Positions 22,907 through 25,837 of a DNA stretch of 25,837 nucleotides are shown here, piece by piece. Position 1 is the stretch's first letter. Every line of letters begins with the position of its first letter. This DNA comes from an uncultured Gammaproteobacteria bacterium (GTDB taxonomy: Bacteria; Pseudomonadota; Gammaproteobacteria; Arenicellales; Poriferihabitantaceae), in assembly GCA_938021685.1 (NCBI GenBank), contig CALIFM010000132.1, forward strand, positions 1 to 25,837, read 5' to 3'. The position numbers and the translations under genes were made by a program. The notes under the pieces are model-generated. The model was not told the DNA's origin and ran no database searches. It worked only from the letters and a program-made list of their open reading frames with translations.

Positions 22907-24475
22907 ATGACAAACTTACTTAAGAAATCATTGTTGGGCAGCTTAGTTGCTTCTTCAGTTGTTGTTTCTGGCTGTTCAACTTTGCAATCTGCTACTACTG
23001 GTTCAGATGAAGCAAGTGCAGCAGCAGAACTTGAAATGAAGGCAGCTGAAATTGAAGCGCGCGCTGCTGAATTAGATGCACGTGAAGCTGAGATGATGGC
23101 TCAAACTTCTACTTCGGAGTCAAGCTCTTCGTCTTCAATGGCTGCAATGGGCGATGACTTGTTGCCACCTAGCGCTGCGCCTGGCGAGTGCTATGCTCGT
23201 GTATGGGTAGATGCAGTATATGAAACTGTAACCGATAAAGTAGTTACGCGTGAAGCTAGCCAAACTATCGCGGTTGTTCCTGCTACTTATGAGACTGTAA
23301 CTGAAGAAGTATTGGTAAGTGCTGCGTCTTCTCGCCTAGAGACTGTTCCTGCAACTTACGGTACTGAAACTGAAACTATCCAAGTAAGTGATGGTTCACG
23401 TGAGTGGAAGGTTGCATTGGGTGAAAGCTCTGCTGCAGCTAGCGAAGCTCTGTTGAGCGCAGCACGTGCTGGCGGCATTGATCTTGACGGTGCGACTCCA
23501 GGTATGTGTTTTCATGAGCACCAAGTTCCTGCTGAGTACGGTGTTGAGACACAGGAAGTATTAGTACGTGAAGCAAGCGAAACTGTTGACATCGTACCTG
23601 CGCAATACGAGATGGTTGAAGAAACTATCTTAGTTAAAGAAGCTTCAACTGAGTTGCGAACGGTGCCTGCTACTTATGACACTGTAACTGAAGAAGTGGT
23701 TGATAAAGCTGCGCACACTGTATGGAAGAAGGGCACAGGCCCAATCCAGCGCATCAACGAAGCAACTGGTGAGATCATGTGTTTGGTTGAAGTGCCTGCC
23801 ACTTACAAGACCATTACACGCACTGTAATGACTTCACCTCCTCGAACTGAGACTGTTGAAATCCCTGCTGAGTACAAGACTGTATCTGTTAAGAAGGAAG
23901 TAGCGCCTGCAACTGAGCAGCGCAATGCTATTCCTGCTGAGTACAGCACTGTAAGCAAGCGTGTTAAGACTTCTGATGCATCATTTGTATGGCATGAAGT
24001 GAGCGACAACACGATGTCTGGTGATTCACGCACTGGTAATCAGATTTGTTTGACTGCTACTGAGCCTCAGTACAAGACAATTACTCGTACTGTTGAGACT
24101 TCACCTGCTTCAACAAGAACAGTTGAGATTCCTGCTGAGTACAAGACTGTGACTGTAACTAAGTTGGCAACACCTGCTTCTGAGCAAGTGACTGATATCC
24201 CAGCTGAGTACGGTACTGTTACTAGCCAGAAGTTGGTTGAAGAAGGTCACATGCAGTGGCGCTCAATTTTGTGCGACACAAACATGACAACTGGCCGTAT
24301 TGCTGACATTCAACGCGCTTTGTCTGCAGCAGGTTACAACCCAGGATCATCTGATGGTGTAATTGGTTCACAGACTATGCAAGCTGTTAATGCTTTCCAG
24401 CGTGACAATGGCCTGCCTGTTGATCGTTACCTAAACATCGAAACTGTTAAGGCTTTGGGTGTAACACCTAACTAA
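22907..24475 (+). CDS. Large repeat lipoprotein with C-terminal peptidoglycan-binding domain
   Basis: 522 residues in this order: lipoprotein signal peptide with lipobox VSGC (Cys23); an Ala/Glu-rich coiled coil (about 34-66, AAEIEARAAELDAREAEMM); a Ser-rich linker (67-80); twelve units of about 22 residues of the form V/I-P-A-x-Y-x-T-V-T (95-456); and a peptidoglycan-binding-1 domain (about 463-520, IQRALSAAGYNPGSSDGVIG ... AVNAFQRDNGLPVD). The units are grouped in threes, each triplet opening near a Cys (95, 201, 292, 381; a fifth at 456 closes the array) and ending near a Trp. Expected place: lipid-anchored in a membrane and bound to the cell wall. Codons favour GCT, GTT, ACT and GAA more than in neighbouring genes, which suggests strong expression. 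I do not know a characterised homologue, and the function is unknown. Confidence 0.85.
   Translation: MTNLLKKSLLGSLVASSVVVSGCSTLQSATTGSDEASAAAELEMKAAEIEARAAELDAREAEMMAQTSTSESSSSSSMAAMGDDLLPPSAAPGECYARVWVDAVYETVTDKVVTREASQTIAVVPATYETVTEEVLVSAASSRLETVPATYGTETETIQVSDGSREWKVALGESSAAASEALLSAARAGGIDLDGATPGMCFHEHQVPAEYGVETQEVLVREASETVDIVPAQYEMVEETILVKEASTELRTVPATYDTVTEEVVDKAAHTVWKKGTGPIQRINEATGEIMCLVEVPATYKTITRTVMTSPPRTETVEIPAEYKTVSVKKEVAPATEQRNAIPAEYSTVSKRVKTSDASFVWHEVSDNTMSGDSRTGNQICLTATEPQYKTITRTVETSPASTRTVEIPAEYKTVTVTKLATPASEQVTDIPAEYGTVTSQKLVEEGHMQWRSILCDTNMTTGRIADIQRALSAAGYNPGSSDGVIGSQTMQAVNAFQRDNGLPVDRYLNIETVKALGVTPN
23189..24274 (+). repeat. Coding repeat array: four triplets of VPAxYxTVT units
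   Basis: Twelve protein repeats, cores near VDAVYETVT, VPATYETVT, VPATYGTET | VPAEYGVET, VPAQYEMVE, VPATYDTVT | VPATYKTIT, IPAEYKTVS, IPAEYSTVS | TEPQYKTIT, IPAEYKTVT, IPAEYGTVT. The third unit of every triplet is followed by Trp and a variable insert leading to the next Cys. The third and fourth triplets are most alike (ITRTV, then TSPP/TSPAS, then TVEIPAEYKTV), so they look like the most recent duplication. The DNA shows the same words (CCTGCTGAGTAC, GAGACTGTT). Confidence 0.85.
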
Positions 24476-24553
24476 GCTGCGATGTTGTAGCATCTTTGAT
24501 TAGACGCTGAGTGCTTACTATGACTTGGTGCTCTAATTTAAAGCATTCAGAAA

Positions 24554-24579
24554 AGCCGCGACTTGTTCGCGGTTTTTTT
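24554..24579 (+). terminator. Rho-independent terminator of the repeat lipoprotein gene
   Basis: Stem CCGCGA / TCGCGG (24556-24561 and 24567-24572), extended by A-T and G-T pairs, loop CTTGT, then seven T residues (24573-24579). It lies about 80 bases after the stop. The 358 bases from here to petA hold no gene I can support, only the petA promoter and leader. Confidence 0.85.
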
Positions 24580-24831
24580 GTGTCTGTTGGTTTTGTTTGC
24601 CCAAAAAAAATCAGTGCTTACAAAAAGCCGCTTTTGTCTAAGTTTATGCCCGATGGGCTAGCGCTTAGCTTGTTAGGTTTAATTAAAGTATTGATTAAAG
24701 ATAGCTTTCATCTTTTTAACTTTGAGAAATGTAAGGAAACATAGAACACAGCAGTGCGCCTATCTAAACAAATAAAAAGCGATTTTGGACAGCATAATTG
24801 CCGATAAGTGCAATGCAATTTGGAATAGGTT

Positions 24832-24840
24832 TGTTATAAT
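24832..24840 (+). promoter_or_regulatory. Extended -10 promoter for the cytochrome bc1 operon
   Basis: TGTTATAAT contains a perfect TATAAT (24835-24840) preceded by TG at the extended -10 position. No good -35 at 16-18 bases. Transcription would begin near 24847, giving a leader of about 90 bases before petA. Confidence 0.55.
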
Positions 24841-24937
24841 CGCGCGCTTAAACTTGTAGATAAAGCCCCCGCTTTGCTTGGCTATGGCATGGCCTTGGGT
24901 TAAAAAGAACAAATTTTCAGCATTTTGAGGTGTTACG

Positions 24938-25528
24938 ATGAGTAATGAAGTAAACCATAAGCGTAGGCGTATGTTAACTGCGGCTACTGCTGGTTTAGGT
25001 GCCGTTGGCGCTGGTGCAATGTTGGTGCCGTTTGGCATGAGCTTGGCGCCCAGTGAGCGCGCGCGCGCAGCAGGCGCACCGGTTGAGGTGGACATCAGTC
25101 TGTTGGAAGAAGGCCAACAGCTAACGGTTGAGTGGCGTGGCAAGCCGGTATGGATTGTGCGTAGGCCGCAGGCGGTGCTCGATGGTCTTGCTTCACTGGA
25201 TAGTAAATTAGCTGACCCAGACTCAATTCTAGACCAGCAGCCTGAATATGCTCAAAACCCAACCAGGGCCATTAAGCCTGAGATTTCGGTATTAGTGGGT
25301 ATTTGTACGCATTTAGGCTGCTCTCCGAAATACCGTCCTGAATTGGCGCCAGCCGATTTAGGTGCTGAATGGCAAGGCGGTTATTTTTGTGCTTGCCATG
25401 GCTCACGCTTTGATTTGGCGGGCCGTGTTTATAAAAGCGTGCCAGCCCCGACTAATTTGGTTGTGCCGCCCTACCAGTACCTGAGTGATACTGTTTTAGT
25501 CATCGGTGATGACGGAGGAGCAGCCTGA
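24938..25528 (+). CDS. petA: Ubiquinol-cytochrome c reductase Rieske iron-sulfur subunit
   Basis: 196-residue Rieske protein of the bc1 complex, which takes an electron from ubiquinol and hands it to cytochrome c1. It has a twin-arginine-type N terminus (KRRRMLTAATAGLG) that stays as the single membrane anchor (about 13-35), and a periplasmic Rieske domain. The [2Fe-2S] ligands are Cys123 and His125 in CTHLGC and Cys151 and His154 in CACHGS; Cys128 and Cys153 form the usual disulfide. GAGG is 8 bases upstream of the ATG. The stop overlaps the petB start (TGATG), as in a bc1 operon. Confidence 0.96.
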   Translation: MSNEVNHKRRRMLTAATAGLGAVGAGAMLVPFGMSLAPSERARAAGAPVEVDISLLEEGQQLTVEWRGKPVWIVRRPQAVLDGLASLDSKLADPDSILDQQPEYAQNPTRAIKPEISVLVGICTHLGCSPKYRPELAPADLGAEWQGGYFCACHGSRFDLAGRVYKSVPAPTNLVVPPYQYLSDTVLVIGDDGGAA

Positions 25529-25837
25529 TGGGTTTTATGAATTGGTTAGACGAACGCTTTCCGGCCACGAAGGTTTGGACAGAACACTTTAGCGAGTATT
25601 ACGCGCCTAAAAACTTCAACTTCTGGTATTTCTTCGGCTCTTTGGCCTTTGTGGTGCTGGTGTTGCAAATTGTGACGGGCATTTTACTGGCAATGAACTA
25701 CAAGCCCGATACGGAGCTTGCATTTGCTTCGGTGGAATACATTATGCGTGATGTGCCGGGTGGATGGTTTATACGCTATATGCACTCAACCGGTGCTTCG
25801 GCATTTTTTGTGGTGATTTATTTGCATATGTTCCGTG
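25528..25837 (+). CDS. petB: Cytochrome b of the bc1 complex, 3' end outside the window
   Basis: The first 103 codons of cytochrome b: an amphipathic N terminus (MNWLDERFP), the first membrane helix (FNFWYFFGSLAFVVLVLQIVTG) and the start of the second, with two heme-ligand histidines spaced His-x13-His in RYMHSTGASAFFVVIYLH. It binds hemes bL and bH and forms the quinol sites. The ATG overlaps the petA stop by one base, with GGAGGAG upstream. The gene runs off the window. Confidence 0.95.
   Translation, partial: MGFMNWLDERFPATKVWTEHFSEYYAPKNFNFWYFFGSLAFVVLVLQIVTGILLAMNYKPDTELAFASVEYIMRDVPGGWFIRYMHSTGASAFFVVIYLHMFR

Noticed and set aside
23189..24274. Regular repeats that might suggest a CRISPR or other DNA repeat array
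   Set aside because: The periodicity is in the protein: synonymous differences abound, there are no constant spacers, and the frame is intact.
24511..24744. 77-codon plus-strand frame after the repeat lipoprotein
   Set aside because: It runs through the terminator hairpin and T tract, has no Shine-Dalgarno, and its composition is unlike the neighbouring genes.

Overview
The window reads as the chromosome of a free-living, respiring gammaproteobacterium of moderate GC content, probably marine or Pseudomonas-like. The gene orders wrbA-arsC / yihY / thioredoxin-like and surE-pcm-yqaA are ones I know from pseudomonads and their relatives. The proteins align by eye with E. coli and Pseudomonas families. 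I cannot name a genus. No rRNA, tRNA, CRISPR array, insertion sequence or phage gene was seen.

Layout. 1-2332: the 3' part of a sensor histidine kinase, a decayed HAD-hydrolase remnant, a beta-carbonic anhydrase (can) and a small membrane protein. 2381-10160: a catabolic cluster. A minus-strand operon (cdhC, a cdhA-cdhB fusion, acyl-CoA dehydrogenase, ADP-forming CoA ligase, caiD) lies divergent from an AraC/GlxA-type regulator (cdhR). 10171-12718: wrbA and arsC-like genes on the minus strand, then yihY and an exported thioredoxin-like gene broken by an in-frame TAG. 12771-14713: a TolC-like outer-membrane protein and a very short HlyD-like adaptor with no inner-membrane pump, closed by a strong terminator. 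14740-15150: a small lipoprotein. 15377-19767: a two-gene NAD-linked molybdenum formate dehydrogenase whose NuoE- and NuoF-like parts are fused. 19905-20360: an exported rhodanese. 20526-22534: surE-pcm-yqaA. 22907-24475: a large repeat lipoprotein ending in a peptidoglycan-binding domain. 24938-25837: petA and the start of petB of the cytochrome bc1 complex.

How the genes work together. The 2.4-10.2 kb cluster can be read as one route. A trimethylammonium carboxylate (gamma-butyrobetaine or crotonobetaine) is activated to its CoA thioester, oxidised, and hydrated by CaiD to carnitinyl-CoA. Carnitine is oxidised to 3-dehydrocarnitine. A beta-keto acid cleavage enzyme with acetyl-CoA then gives betainyl-CoA plus acetoacetate, and the thioesterase domain releases glycine betaine. 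The second half is the known CdhABC pathway. Joining it to a CaiA/CaiD-like half through an ADP-forming ligase is my inference. Demethylation of glycine betaine yields one-carbon units that can end as formate, so the formate dehydrogenase 5 kb away may serve the same diet, although nothing in the sequence links them directly.

The most distinctive single gene is the repeat lipoprotein. It has twelve VPAxYxTVT units in four triplets, each triplet opening with a cysteine and closing with a tryptophan, behind a lipobox and a coiled coil and ahead of a peptidoglycan-binding domain. It occupies the position where nlpD-rpoS usually follow surE-pcm-yqaA in pseudomonads.
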